The notes beneath the pieces were generated by a model. The model did not search any database. It worked only from the letters and a program-made list of their open reading frames with translations, and was not told the origin of the DNA. A DNA stretch of 64,000 bases, taken from the NCBI RefSeq assembly GCF_029227915.1, contig NC_079876.1, positions 33,153,828 to 33,217,827 on the forward strand, given 5' to 3'. Below are positions 11,721 through 22,776 of this stretch, in pieces. Made by a program: the position numbers and the translations under genes. Source of the DNA: Hydractinia symbiolongicarpus. Taxonomy: Eukaryota; Cnidaria; Hydrozoa; Anthoathecata; Hydractiniidae. Every line of letters starts with the position of its first letter. Within the stretch, counting starts at the first letter, position 1.

Positions 11721-12894
11721 AAGAAAGTACCCAGGGAGTAAACTCATTTCTCGAACGATTTTATAAATTATTTTTTCACCACTAAAACGCATGAGACTTG
11801 TAGTTTTCAAAAATGTTTTCATTTTTGATGAGACGCTGAATAAAAGAAGTTTAATCGCCGGCAAACGAAAACCTGCGTCGAATGTATACAAAGAAAGTAC
11901 CCAGGGAGTAAACTTATTTCCCGAACGATTTTTTAAATTTTTTTCTCACCACTAAAACGAATGAGACTTGGAGTTTTCAAAAATGTTTTCATCTTTGATG
12001 AGACGCTTAATGAAAGAGGTTTAATCGCCGGCAAACGAAAACCCGCAATTTCCCGTAAATCCCGGGCTTGGCCCGTATAGTCGAATGTATACAAAGAAAG
12101 TACCCTGTGAGTAAACTCATTTCCAGAACGATTTTTTAAATTATTTTTTCCCCACTAAAACGCATAAGACTTGTAGTTTTCAAAAATGTTTTCATTTCTG
12201 ATGAGACGCTGAATAAAAGAAGTTTAATCGCCGGCAAACGAAAACCCGAGATTTCCCGTAAATCCCGGGCTTGGCCCGTATAGTCAAAAGCATACAAAGA
12301 TAGTACCCAGGGAGTAAGCTCATTTCCCGAACGATTTTTTAATTTATTTTTTCACCACTAAAACGCATGAGACTTGTAGTTTTCAAAAATTTTTTCATTT
12401 TTGATGAGACGCTGAATAAAAGAAGTTTAATCGCCGGCAAACGAAAACCTGCGATTTTCCGTAAATCCCGGATTCGGCCCGTATAGTCAAAAGTATACAA
12501 AGAAAGTACCCAGGGAGTAAACTAATTTTCCAAACGATTTTTTAAATTATTATTTCACCACTAAAGCCCATGAGACTTGTAGTTTTTAAAAATGTTTTCA
12601 TTTTTGATGAGACGCTGAATAAAAGTAGTTTAATCGCCGGCAAACGAAAACCTGCGATTTCCCGTAAATCCCGGACTCGGCCCGTATAGTCAAAAGTATA
12701 CAAAGAAAGTACCCAGGGAGTAAACTCATTTCCCGAACGATTTTTTAAATTATTTTTTCACCACTAAAACGCATGAGACTTGTAGTTTTCAGAAATGTTT
12801 TCATTTCTGATGAGACGCTGAATAAAAGAAGTTTAATCGCCGGCAAACGAAAACCCGAGATTTCCCGTAAATCCCGGGCTTGGCCCGTATAGTC

Positions 12895-12917
12895 AAAAGC
12901 ATACAAAGAGGGAGTAA
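12895..12917 (+). other. 9-bp anchor deletion (acaaagaggg)
   Basis: The usual acaaagatagtacccaggg is shortened to acaaagaggg. The same shortened anchor is found at about 22,141, so it travelled with the copied block. The junction shares ag. Confidence 0.8.
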
Positions 12918-14925
12918 GCTCATTTCCCGAACGATTTTTTAATTTATTTTTTCACCACTAAAACGCATGAGACTTGTAGTTTTCAAAAATTTTTTCATTT
13001 TTGATGAGACGCTGAATAAAAGAAGTTTAATCGCCGGCAAACGAAAACCTGCGATTTTCCGTAAATCCCGGATTCGGCCCGTATAGTCAAAAGTATACAA
13101 AGAAAGTACCCGGGTGTAAACTCATTTCCCAAATGATTTTTTAAATTATTATTTCACCACTAAATCCGATGAGACTTGTAGTTTTCAAAAATGTTTTCAT
13201 TTCTGATGAGACGCTGAATAAAAGAAGTTTAATCGCCGGCAAAGGAAAACCAAAGATTTCCCGTAAATCCCGGGCTTGGCCCGTATAGTCAAAAGCATAC
13301 AAAGATAGTACCCAGGGAGTAAGCTCATTTCCCGAAGGATTTTTTAATTTATTTTTTCACCACTAAAACGCATGAGACTTGTAGTTTTCAAAAATGTTTT
13401 CATTTCTGATGAGACGCTGAATAAAAGAAGTTTAATCGCCGGCAAACGAAAACCTGCGATTTTCCGTAAATCCCGGATTCGGCCCGTATAGTCAAAAGTA
13501 TACAAAGAAAGTACCCAGGGAGTAAACTAATATTCCAAACGATTTTTTAAATTATTTTTTCACCACTAAAACGCATAAGACTTGTAGTTTTCAAAAATGT
13601 TTTCATTTTTAATGAGACGCTTAATGAAAGAGGTTTAATCGCCGGCAAACGAAAACCCGCGATTTCCCGTAAATCCCGGGCTTGGCCCGTATAGTCACAA
13701 GCATACAAAGAAAGTACCCTGTGAGTAAACTCATTTCCAGAACGATTTTTTAAATTATTTTTTCACCACTAAAACGCATAAGACTTGTAGTTTTCAAAAA
13801 TGTTTTCATTTTTGATGAGACGCTGAATAAAAGAAGTTTAATCGCCGGCAAACGAAAACCTGCGATTTTCCGTAAATCCCGGATTCGGCCCGTATAGTCA
13901 AAAGTATACAAAGAAAGTACCCAGGGAGTAAACTAATTTCCCAAACGATTTTTTAAATTATTATTTCACCACTAAAGCCCATGAGACTTGTAGTTTTTAA
14001 AAATGTTTTCATTTTTGATGAGACGCTGAATAAAAGAAGTTTAATCGCCGGCAAACGAAAACCTGCGATTTTCCGTAAATCCCGGATTCGGCCCGTATAG
14101 TCAAAAGTATACAAAGAAAGTACCCAGGGAGTAAACTAATTTTCCAAACGATTTTTAAAATTATTATTTCACCACTAAAGCCCATGAGACTTGTAGTTTT
14201 TAAAAATGTTTTCATTTTTGATGAGACGCTGAATAAAAGAAGTTTAATCGCCGGGAAACGAAAACCTGCGATTTCCCGTAAATCCCGGACTCGGCCCGTA
14301 TAGTCAAAAGTATACAAAGAAAGTACCCGGGGTGTAAACTCATTTCCCGAACGATTTTTTAAATTATTATTTAACCACTAAATCCCATGAGACTTGTAGT
14401 TTTCAAAAATGTTTTTATTTTTGATGACACGCATAATAAAAGAGGTTTAATCGCCGGCAAACGAAATCCCGCGATTTCCCGTAAATCCCGGGCTTGGCCC
14501 GTATAGTCAAAAGCATACAAAGAAAGTACCCTGTGAGTAAACTCATTTCCAGAACGATTTTTTAAATTATTTTTTCACCACTAAAACGCATAAGACTTGT
14601 AGTTTTCAAAAATGTTTTCATTTTTGATGAGACGCTGAATAAAAGAAGTTTAATCGCCGGCAAACGAAAACCTGCGATTTTCCGTAAATCCCGGATTCGG
14701 CCCGTATAGTCAAAAGTATACAAAGAAAGTACCCAGGGAGTAAACTAATTTCCCAAACGATTTTTCAAATTATTATTTCACCACTAAAGCCCATGAGACT
14801 TGTAGTTTTTAAAAATGTTTTCATTTTTGATGAGACGCTGAATAAAAGAAGTTTAATCGCCGGCAAACGAAAACCTGCGATTTCCCGTAAATCCCGGACT
14901 CGGCCCGTATAGTCAAAAGTATACA

Positions 14926-15043
14926 AAGAAAGTACCCGGGGTGTAAACTCATTTCCCAAATGATTTTTTAAATTATTATTTCACCACTAAATCCCATGAG
15001 ACTTGTAGTTTTCAAAAATGTTTTCATTTTTGATGACACGCTT
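14926..15043 (+). repeat. Truncated satellite monomer (118 bp)
   Basis: It has the same junction and is the counterpart of 8,729 at offset 6,197. Confidence 0.9.
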
Positions 15044-16464
15044 AAGAAAGTACCCAGGGAGTAAACTCATTTCTCGAACGATTTTATAAATTATTTTTTC
15101 ACCACTAAAACGCATGAGACTTGTAGTTTTCAAAAATGTTTTCATTTTTGATGAGACGCTGAATAAAAGAAGTTTAATCGCCGGCAAACGAAATCCCGCG
15201 ATTTCCCGTAAATCCCGGGCTTGGCCCGTATAGTCGAATGTATACAAAGAAAGTACCCAGGGAGTAAACTTATTTCCCGAACGATTTTTTAAATTTTTTT
15301 CTCACCACTAAAACGAATGAGACTTGGAGTTTTCAAAAATGTTTTCATTTTTGATGAGACGCTTAATGAAAGAGGTTTAATCGCCGGCAAACGAAAACCC
15401 GCAATTTCCCGTAAATCCCGGGCTTGGCCCGTATAGTCGAATGTATACAAAGAAAGTACCCTGTGAGTAAACTCATTTCCAGAACGATTTTTTAAATTAT
15501 TTTTTCCCCACTAAAACGCATAAGACTTGTAGTTTTCAAAAATGTTTTCATTTTTGATGAGACGCTGAATAAAAGAAGTTTAATCGCCGGCAAACGAAAA
15601 CCTGCGATTTTCCGTAAATCCCGGATTCGGCCCGTATAGTCAAAAGTATACAAAGAAAGTACCCAGGGAGTAAACTAATTTTCCAAACGATTTTTTAAAT
15701 TATTATTTCACCACTAAAGCCCATGAGACTTGTAGTTTTTAAAAATGTTTTCATTTTTGATGAGACGCTGAATAAAAGTAGTTTAATCGCCGGCAAACGA
15801 AAACCTGCGATTTCCCGTAAATCCCGGACTCGGCCCGTATAGTCAAAAGTATACAAAGAAAGTACCCAGGGAGTAAACTCATTTCCCAAACGATTTTTTA
15901 AATTATTTTTTCACCACTAAAACGCATAAGACTTGTAGTTTTCAAAAATGTTTTCATTTTTGATGAGACGCTGAATAAAAGAAGTTTAATCGCCGGCAAA
16001 CGAAAACCTGCGATTTTCCGTAAATCCCGGATTCGGCCCGTATAGTCAAAAGTATACAAAGAAAGTACCCAGGGAGTAAACTAATTTCCCAAACGATTTT
16101 TTAAATTATTATTTCACCACTAAAGCCCATGAGACTTGTAGTTTTTAAAAATGTTTTCATTTTTGATGAGACGCTGAATAAAAGAAGTTTAATCGCCGGC
16201 AAACGAAAACCTGCAATTTCCCGTAAATCCCGGACTCGGCTCGTATAGTCAAAAGTATACAAAGAAAGTACCCAGGGAGTAAACTCATTTCTCGAACGAT
16301 TTTATAAATTATTTTTTCACCACTAAAACGCATGAGACTTGTAGTTTTCAAAAATGTTTTCATTTTTGATGAGACGCTGAATAAAAGAAGTTTAATCGCC
16401 GGCAAACGAAAACCTGCGATTTCCCGTAAATCCCGGACTCGGACCGTATAGTCAAAAGTATACA

Positions 16465-16582
16465 AAGAAAGTACCCGGGGTGTAAACTCATTTCCCAAAT
16501 GATTTTTTAAATTATTATTTCACCACTAAATCCCATGAGACTTGTAGTTTTCAAAAATGTTTTCATTTTTGATGACACGCTT
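16465..16582 (+). repeat. Truncated satellite monomer (118 bp)
   Basis: It has the same junction and is the counterpart of 10,673 at offset 5,792. Confidence 0.9.
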
Positions 16583-17394
16583 AAGAAAGTACCCAGGGAG
16601 TAAACTCATTTCTCGAACGATTTTATAAATTATTTTTTCACCACTAAAACGCATGAGACTTGTAGTTTTCAAAAATGTTTTCATTTTTGATGAGACGCTG
16701 AATAAAAGAAGTTTAATCGCCGGCAAACGAAAACCTGCGATTTCCCGTAAATCCCGGACTCGGCCCGTATAGTCAAAAATATACAAAGAAAGTACCCAGG
16801 GAGTAAACTCATTTCCCAAACGATTTTTTAAATTATTTTTTCACCACTAAAACGCATAAGACTTGTAGTTTTCAAAAATGTTTTCATTTTTGATGAGACG
16901 CTGAATAAAAGAAGTTTAATCGCCGGCAAACGAAAACCTGCGATTTTCCGTAAATCCCGGATTCGGCCCGTATAGTCAAAAGTATACAAAGAAAGTACCC
17001 AGGGAGTAAACTAATTTCCCAAACGATTTTTTAAATTATTATTTCACCACTAAAGCCCATGAGACTTGTAGTTTTTAAAAATGTTTTCATTTTTGATGAG
17101 ACGCTGAATAAAAGAAGTTTAATCGCCGGCAAACGAAAACCTGCAATTTCCCGTAAATCCCGGACTCGGCTCGTATAGTCAAAAGTATACAAAGAAAGTA
17201 CCCAGGGAGTAAACTCATTTCTCGAACGATTTTATAAATTATTTTTTCACCACTAAAACGCATGAGACTTGTAGTTTTCAAAAATGTTTTCATTTTTGAT
17301 GAGACGCTGAATAAAAGAAGTTTAATCGCCGGCAAACGAAAACCTGCGATTTCCCGTAAATCCCGGACTCGGCCCGTATAGTCAAAAGTATACA

Positions 17395-17512
17395 AAGAAA
17401 GTACCCGGGGTGTAAACTCATTTCCCAAATGATTTTTTAAATTATTATTTCACCACTAAATCCCATGAGACTTGTAGTTTTCAAAAATGTTTTCATTTTT
17501 GATGACACGCTT
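17395..17512 (+). repeat. Truncated satellite monomer (118 bp)
   Basis: It has the same junction. This unit, with the preceding monomer tail, is the direct-orientation counterpart of the inverted segment that follows at 17,667. Confidence 0.9.
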
Positions 17513-17666
17513 AAGAAAGTACCCAGGGAGTAAACTCATTTCTCGAACGATTTTATAAATTATTTTTTCACCACTAAAACGCATGAGACTTGTAGTTTTC
17601 AAAAATGTTTTCATTTTTGATGAGACGCTGAATAAAAGAAGTTTAATCGCCGGCAAACGAAAACCT

Positions 17667-17815
17667 GCGTGTCATCAAAAATGAAAACATTTTTGAAAAC
17701 TACAAGTCTCATGGGATTTAGTGGTGAAATAATAATTTAAAAAATCATTTGGGAAATGAGTTTACACCCGGGTACTTTCTTTGTATACTTTTGACTATAC
17801 GGGCCGAGTCCGGGA
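17667..17815 (-). repeat. Inverted satellite segment, copy 1 (~149 bp)
   Basis: This segment reads as the reverse complement of 17,361-17,510. It runs from gcgtgtcatc through catgggattt and acacccgggt to gagtccggga. The only difference I see is one missing g (acccgggtg versus acccggggtg). The left junction shares gcg with the interrupted forward unit (acctgcg) and the right junction shares ga with gaaagaggttt. A 156-bp spacer separates it from its direct partner, so the pair could form a long hairpin. Outside domain B I saw no inverted unit. Confidence 0.95.
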
Positions 17816-17831
17816 AAGAGGTTTAATCGCC

Positions 17832-19040
17832 GGCAAACGAAATCCCGCGATTTCCCGTAAATCCCGGGCTTGGCCCGTATAGTCGAATGTATACAAAGAA
17901 AGTACCCAGGGAGTAAACTTATTTCCCGAACGATTTTTTAAATTTTTTTCTCACCACTAAAACGAATGAGACTTGGAGTTTTCAAAAATGTTTTCATTTT
18001 TGATGAGACGCTTAATGAAAGAGGTTTAATCGCCGGCAAACGAAAACCCGCAATTTCCCGTAAATCCCGGGCTTGGCCCGTATAGTCGAATGTATACAAA
18101 GAAAGTACCCTGTGAGTAAACTCATTTCCAGAACGATTTTTCAAATTATTTTTTCCCCACTAAAACGCATAAGACTTGTAGTTTTCAAAAATGTTTTCAT
18201 TTTTGATGAGACGCTGAATAAAAGAAGTTTAATCGCCGGCAAACGAAAACCTGCGATTTTCCGTAAATCCCGGATTCGGCCCGTATAGTCAAAAGTATAC
18301 AAAGAAAGTACCCAGGGAGTAAACTAATTTTCCAAACGATTTTTTAAATTATTATTTCACCACTAAAGCCCATGAGACTTGTAGTTTTTAAAAATGTTTT
18401 CATTTTTGATGAGACGCTGAATAAAAGAAGTTTAATCGCCGGCAAACGAAATCCCGCGATTTCCCGTAAATCCCGGGCTTGGCCCGTATAGTCGAATGTA
18501 TACAAAGAAAGTACCCAGGGAGTAAACTTATTTCCCGAACGATTTTTTAAATTTTTTTCTCACCACTAAAACGAATGAGACTTGGAGTTTTCAAAAATGT
18601 TTTCATTTTTGATGAGACGCTTAATGAAAGAGGTTTAATCGCCGGCAAACGAAAACCCGCAATTTCCCGTAAATCCCGGGCTTGGCCCGTATAGTCGAAT
18701 GTATACAAAGAAAGTACCCTGTGAGTAAACTCATTTCCAGAACGATTTTTTAAATTATTTTTTCCCCACTAAAACGCATAAGACTTGTAGTTTTCAAAAA
18801 TGTTTTCATTTTTGATGAGACGCTGAATAAAAGAAGTTTAATCGCCGGCAAACGAAAACCTGCGATTTTCCGTAAATCCCGGATTCGGCCCGTATAGTCA
18901 AAAGTATACAAAGAAAGTACCCAGGGAGTAAACTAATTTTCCAAACGATTTTTTAAATTATTATTTCACCACTAAAGCCCATGAGACTTGTAGTTTTTAA
19001 AAATGTTTTCATTTTTGATGAGACGCTGAATAAAAGTAGT
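17832..19040 (+). repeat. 609-bp trimer tandem duplication
   Basis: Units 17,832-18,440 and 18,441-19,040 repeat at offset 609 bp (three monomers). They share the rare aatgagacttggag, cccgcaatttcccg and ttccccactaaaacg variants in the same order. Small differences include ttttcaaat versus tttttaaat near 18,140/18,750, and gaagttt versus tagttt near the end. The junction joins domain B copy 2 to copy 3. Confidence 0.8.
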
Positions 19041-19300
19041 TTAATCGCCGGCAAACGAAAACCTGCGATTTCCCGTAAATCCCGGACTCGGCCCGTATAG
19101 TCAAAAGTATACAAAGAAAGTACCCAGGGAGTAAACTCATTTCCCAAACGATTTTTTAAATTATTTTTTCACCACTAAAACGCATAAGACTTGTAGTTTT
19201 CAAAAATGTTTTCATTTTTGATGAGACGCTGAATAAAAGAAGTTTAATCGCCGGCAAACGAAAACCTGCGATTTTCCGTAAATCCCGGATTCGGCCCGTA

Positions 19301-19320
19301 TAGTCAAAAGTAAACTAATT
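19301..19320 (+). other. 24-bp deletion junction across the unit boundary
   Basis: The expected tail, anchor and gggag are missing: tcaaaag is joined directly to taaactaattt. The two sides share agta, a 4-bp microhomology. The matching place at 16,050 is intact, so this is a deletion in domain B copy 3. Confidence 0.85.
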
Positions 19321-19698
19321 TCCCAAACGATTTTTTAAATTATTATTTCACCACTAAAGCCCATGAGACTTGTAGTTTTTAAAAATGTTTTCATTTTTGA
19401 TGAGACGCTGAATAAAAGAAGTTTAATCGCCGGCAAACGAAAACCTGCAATTTCCCGTAAATCCCGGACTCGGCTCGTATAGTCAAAAGTATACAAAGAA
19501 AGTACCCAGGGAGTAAACTCATTTCTCGAACGATTTTATAAATTATTTTTTCACCACTAAAACGCATGAGACTTGTAGTTTTCAAAAATGTTTTCATTTT
19601 TGATGAGACGCTGAATAAAAGAAGTTTAATCGCCGGCAAACGAAAACCTGCGATTTCCCGTAAATCCCGGACTCGGACCGTATAGTCAAAAGTATACA

Positions 19699-19816
19699 AA
19701 GAAAGTACCCGGGGTGTAAACTCATTTCCCAAATGATTTTTTAAATTATTATTTCACCACTAAATCCCATGAGACTTGTAGTTTTCAAAAATGTTTTCAT
19801 TTTTGATGACACGCTT
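19699..19816 (+). repeat. Truncated satellite monomer (118 bp)
   Basis: It has the same junction and is the counterpart of 16,465 at offset 3,234. Confidence 0.9.
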
Positions 19817-20628
19817 AAGAAAGTACCCAGGGAGTAAACTCATTTCTCGAACGATTTTATAAATTATTTTTTCACCACTAAAACGCATGAGACTTGTAGT
19901 TTTCAAAAATGTTTTCATTTTTGATGAGACGCTGAATAAAAGAAGTTTAATCGCCGGCAAACGAAAACCTGCGATTTCCCGTAAATCCCGGACTCGGCCC
20001 GTATAGTCAAAAATATACAAAGAAAGTACCCAGGGAGTAAACTCATTTCCCAAACGATTTTTTAAATTATTTTTTCACCACTAAAACGCATAAGACTTGT
20101 AGTTTTCAAAAATGTTTTCATTTTTGATGAGACGCTGAATAAAAGAAGTTTAATCGCCGGCAAACGAAAACCTGCGATTTTCCGTAAATCCCGGATTCGG
20201 CCCGTATAGTCAAAAGTATACAAAGAAAGTACCCAGGGAGTAAACTAATTTCCCAAACGATTTTTTAAATTATTATTTCACCACTAAAGCCCATGAGACT
20301 TGTAGTTTTTAAAAATGTTTTCATTTTTGATGAGACGCTGAATAAAAGAAGTTTAATCGCCGGCAAACGAAAACCTGCAATTTCCCGTAAATCCCGGACT
20401 CGGCTCGTATAGTCAAAAGTATACAAAGAAAGTACCCAGGGAGTAAACTCATTTCTCGAACGATTTTATAAATTATTTTTTCACCACTAAAACGCATGAG
20501 ACTTGTAGTTTTCAAAAATGTTTTCATTTTTGATGAGACGCTGAATAAAAGAAGTTTAATCGCCGGCAAACGAAAACCTGCGATTTCCCGTAAATCCGGG
20601 ACTCGGCCCGTATAGTCAAAAGTATACA

Positions 20629-20746
20629 AAGAAAGTACCCGGGGTGTAAACTCATTTCCCAAATGATTTTTTAAATTATTATTTCACCACTAAATCCCAT
20701 GAGACTTGTAGTTTTCAAAAATGTTTTCATTTTTGATGACACGCTT
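20629..20746 (+). repeat. Truncated satellite monomer (118 bp)
   Basis: It has the same junction and is the counterpart of 17,395 at offset 3,234. It lies just before the second inverted segment. Confidence 0.9.
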
Positions 20747-20900
20747 AAGAAAGTACCCAGGGAGTAAACTCATTTCTCGAACGATTTTATAAATTATTTT
20801 TTCACCACTAAAACGCATGAGACTTGTAGTTTTCAAAAATGTTTTCATTTTTGATGAGACGCTGAATAAAAGAAGTTTAATCGCCGGCAAACGAAAACCT

Positions 20901-21049
20901 GCGTGTCATCAAAAATGAAAACATTTTTGAAAACTACAAGTCTCATGGGATTTAGTGGTGAAATAATAATTTAAAAAATCATTTGGGAAATGAGTTTACA
21001 CCCGGGTACTTTCTTTGTATACTTTTGACTATACGGGCCGAGTCCGGGA
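20901..21049 (-). repeat. Inverted satellite segment, copy 2 (~149 bp)
   Basis: It is identical by eye to the segment at 17,667-17,815, with the same two junctions, at offset 3,234. The direct counterpart is 20,595-20,744. It was therefore carried by block duplication and is not an independent event. After the right junction the array resumes in forward orientation with aagaggtttaatcg. Confidence 0.95.
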
Positions 21050-22776
21050 AAGAGGTTTAATCGCCGGCAAACGAAATCCCGCGATTTCCCGTAAATCCCG
21101 GGCTTGGCCCGTATAGTCGAATGTATACAAAGAAAGTACCCAGGGAGTAAACTTATTTCCCGAACGATTTTTTAAATTTTTTTCTCACCACTAAAACGAA
21201 TGAGACTTGGAGTTTTCAAAAATGTTTTCATCTTTGATGAGACGCTTAATGAAAGAGGTTTAATCGCCGGCAAACGAAAACCCGCAATTTCCCGTAAATC
21301 CCGGGCTTGGCCCGTATAGTCGAATGTATACAAAGAAAGTACCCTGTGAGTAAACTCATTTCCAGAACGATTTTTTAAATTATTTTTTCCCCACTAAAAC
21401 GCATAAGACTTGTAGTTTTCAAAAATGTTTTCATTTCTGATGAGACGCTGAATAAAAGAAGTTTAATCGCCGGCAAACGAAAACCCGAGATTTCCCGTAA
21501 ATCCCGGGCTTGGCCCGTATAGTCAAAAGCATACAAAGATAGTACCCAGGGAGTAAGCTCATTTCCCGAACGATTTTTTAATTTATTTTTTCACCACTAA
21601 AACGCATGAGACTTGTAGTTTTCAAAAATTTTTTCATTTTTGATGAGACGCTGAATAAAAGAAGTTTAATCGCCGGCAAACGAAAACCTGCGATTTTCCG
21701 TAAATCCCGGATTCGGCCCGTATAGTCAAAAGTATACAAAGAAAGTACCCAGGGAGTAAACTAATTTTCCAAACGATTTTTTAAATTATTATTTCACCAC
21801 TAAAGCCCATGAGACTTGTAGTTTTTAAAAATGTTTTCATTTTTGATGAGACGCTGAATAAAAGTAGTTTAATCGCCGGCAAACGAAAACCTGCGATTTC
21901 CCGTAAATCCCGGACTCGGCCCGTATAGTCAAAAGTATACAAAGAAAGTACCCAGGGAGTAAACTCATTTCCCGAACGATTTTTTAAATTATTTTTTCAC
22001 CACTAAAACGCATGAGACTTGTAGTTTTCAGAAATGTTTTCATTTCTGATGAGACGCTGAATAAAAGAAGTTTAATCGCCGGCAAACGAAAACCCGAGAT
22101 TTCCCGTAAATCCCGGGCTTGGCCCGTATAGTCAAAAGCATACAAAGAGGGAGTAAGCTCATTTCCCGAACGATTTTTTAATTTATTTTTTCACCACTAA
22201 AACGCATGAGACTTGTAGTTTTCAAAAATTTTTTCATTTTTGATGAGACGCTGAATAAAAGAAGTTTAATCGCCGGCAAACGAAAACCTGCGATTTTCCG
22301 TAAATCCCGGATTCGGCCCGTATAGTCAAAAGTATACAAAGAAAGTACCCGGGTGTAAACTCATTTCCCAAATGATTTTTTAAATTATTATTTCACCACT
22401 AAATCCGATGAGACTTGTAGTTTTCAAAAATGTTTTCATTTCTGATGAGACGCTGAATAAAAGAAGTTTAATCGCCGGCAAAGGAAAACCAAAGATTTCC
22501 CGTAAATCCCGGGCTTGGCCCGTATAGTCAAAAGCATACAAAGATAGTACCCAGGGAGTAAGCTCATTTCCCGAAGGTTTTTTTAATTTATTTTTTCACC
22601 ACTAAAACGCATGAGACTTGTAGTTTTCAAAAATTTTTTCATTTTTGATGAGACGCTGAATAAAAGAAGTTTAATCGCCGGCAAACGAAAACCTGCGATT
22701 TTCCGTAAATCCCGGATTCGGCCCGTATAGTCAAAAGTATACAAAGAAAGTACCCAGGGAGTAAACTAATATTCCA

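Larger units (their letters stand above)
10137..11877 (+). repeat. 930-bp HOR pair, first occurrence
   Basis: Copy 1 (10,137-11,066) and copy 2 (11,067-11,877, cut short) repeat at 930 bp, equal to four full monomers plus one 118-bp truncated monomer. Shared markers are the truncated units at 10,673 and 11,603 and the ctcggctcg variant. Copy 2 ends abruptly at acctgcg, joined to tcgaatgtat at 11,878. Confidence 0.85.
7341..13537 (+). repeat. Domain B block copy 1 (6,197 bp)
   Basis: This block is followed directly by a second copy starting at 13,538, offset 6,197 bp. Shared rare markers include tttttaatgagac (7,414 / 13,611) and the 118-bp truncated unit (8,729 / 14,926). Differences include aagctcatgag versus aagcccatgag near 7,983/14,180 and a missing a in tatacaagaaag near 9,453. 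Compared with copy 2, this copy carries an extra 406-bp dimer near 9.7-10.5 kb. It also lacks 213 bp at 11,877/11,878, where copies 2 and 3 carry the inverted segment. Confidence 0.85.
15929..17669 (+). repeat. 930-bp HOR pair, second occurrence
   Basis: This is the counterpart of 10,137-11,877 at a constant offset of 5,792. The truncated units at 16,465 and 17,395 are 930 bp apart. The second HOR copy again stops after acctgcg, but here the inverted segment follows instead of tcgaatg. Confidence 0.85.
13538..18440 (+). repeat. Domain B block copy 2
   Basis: Units follow copy 1 at offset 6,197-6,198 to about 16.1 kb. The offset is then 5,792 to 17,669, because the 406-bp dimer is single here. 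An inverted segment follows at 17,667-17,815. After it the order matches copy 1 for about 315 bp (offset 6,005) and then departs near 12,198/18,203, where copy 1 has catttctgatgag and copy 2 has catttttgatgag. Confidence 0.85.
19187..20903 (+). repeat. 930-bp HOR pair, third occurrence
   Basis: This pair follows the one at 15,929-17,669 at offset 3,258, then 3,234 after the 24-bp deletion at 19,310. Its first copy is therefore 906 bp. The truncated units at 19,699 and 20,629 remain 930 bp apart. Near 20,597 it has taatccggg-type change (aaatccggg in place of aaatcccgg) that the other pairs lack. Confidence 0.85.
18441..22776 (+). repeat. Domain B block copy 3 (composite)
   Basis: The first part (18,441 to about 21,116) follows the copy 2 units from 15,183, at offset 3,258 and then 3,234 after a 24-bp deletion at 19,310. 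The last part (21,117-22,793) follows copy 1 units 11,878-13,554 at offset 9,239. The tail includes the rare catcttttgatg-type change seen as catctttgatg at 11,990 and 21,229, the 9-bp deletion in acaaagaggg, and aatattcc near 13,530/22,769. Copy 3 is therefore the most complete version of the second half of the block, with the inverted segment retained. Confidence 0.85.

Noticed and set aside
12198-12225. Hammerhead ribozyme core (ctgatgag followed by a possible gaaa)
   Set aside because: Hammerheads are known in several satellite DNAs, so I checked. Only some units near 12-13.4 and 21.4-22.5 kb have ctgatgag; most have ttgatgag. The bases between it and gaaa do not form stem II, those same units read aataaaag instead of gaaa, and no correctly placed cleavage triplet with stem III is visible. 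A covariance-model search would settle it.
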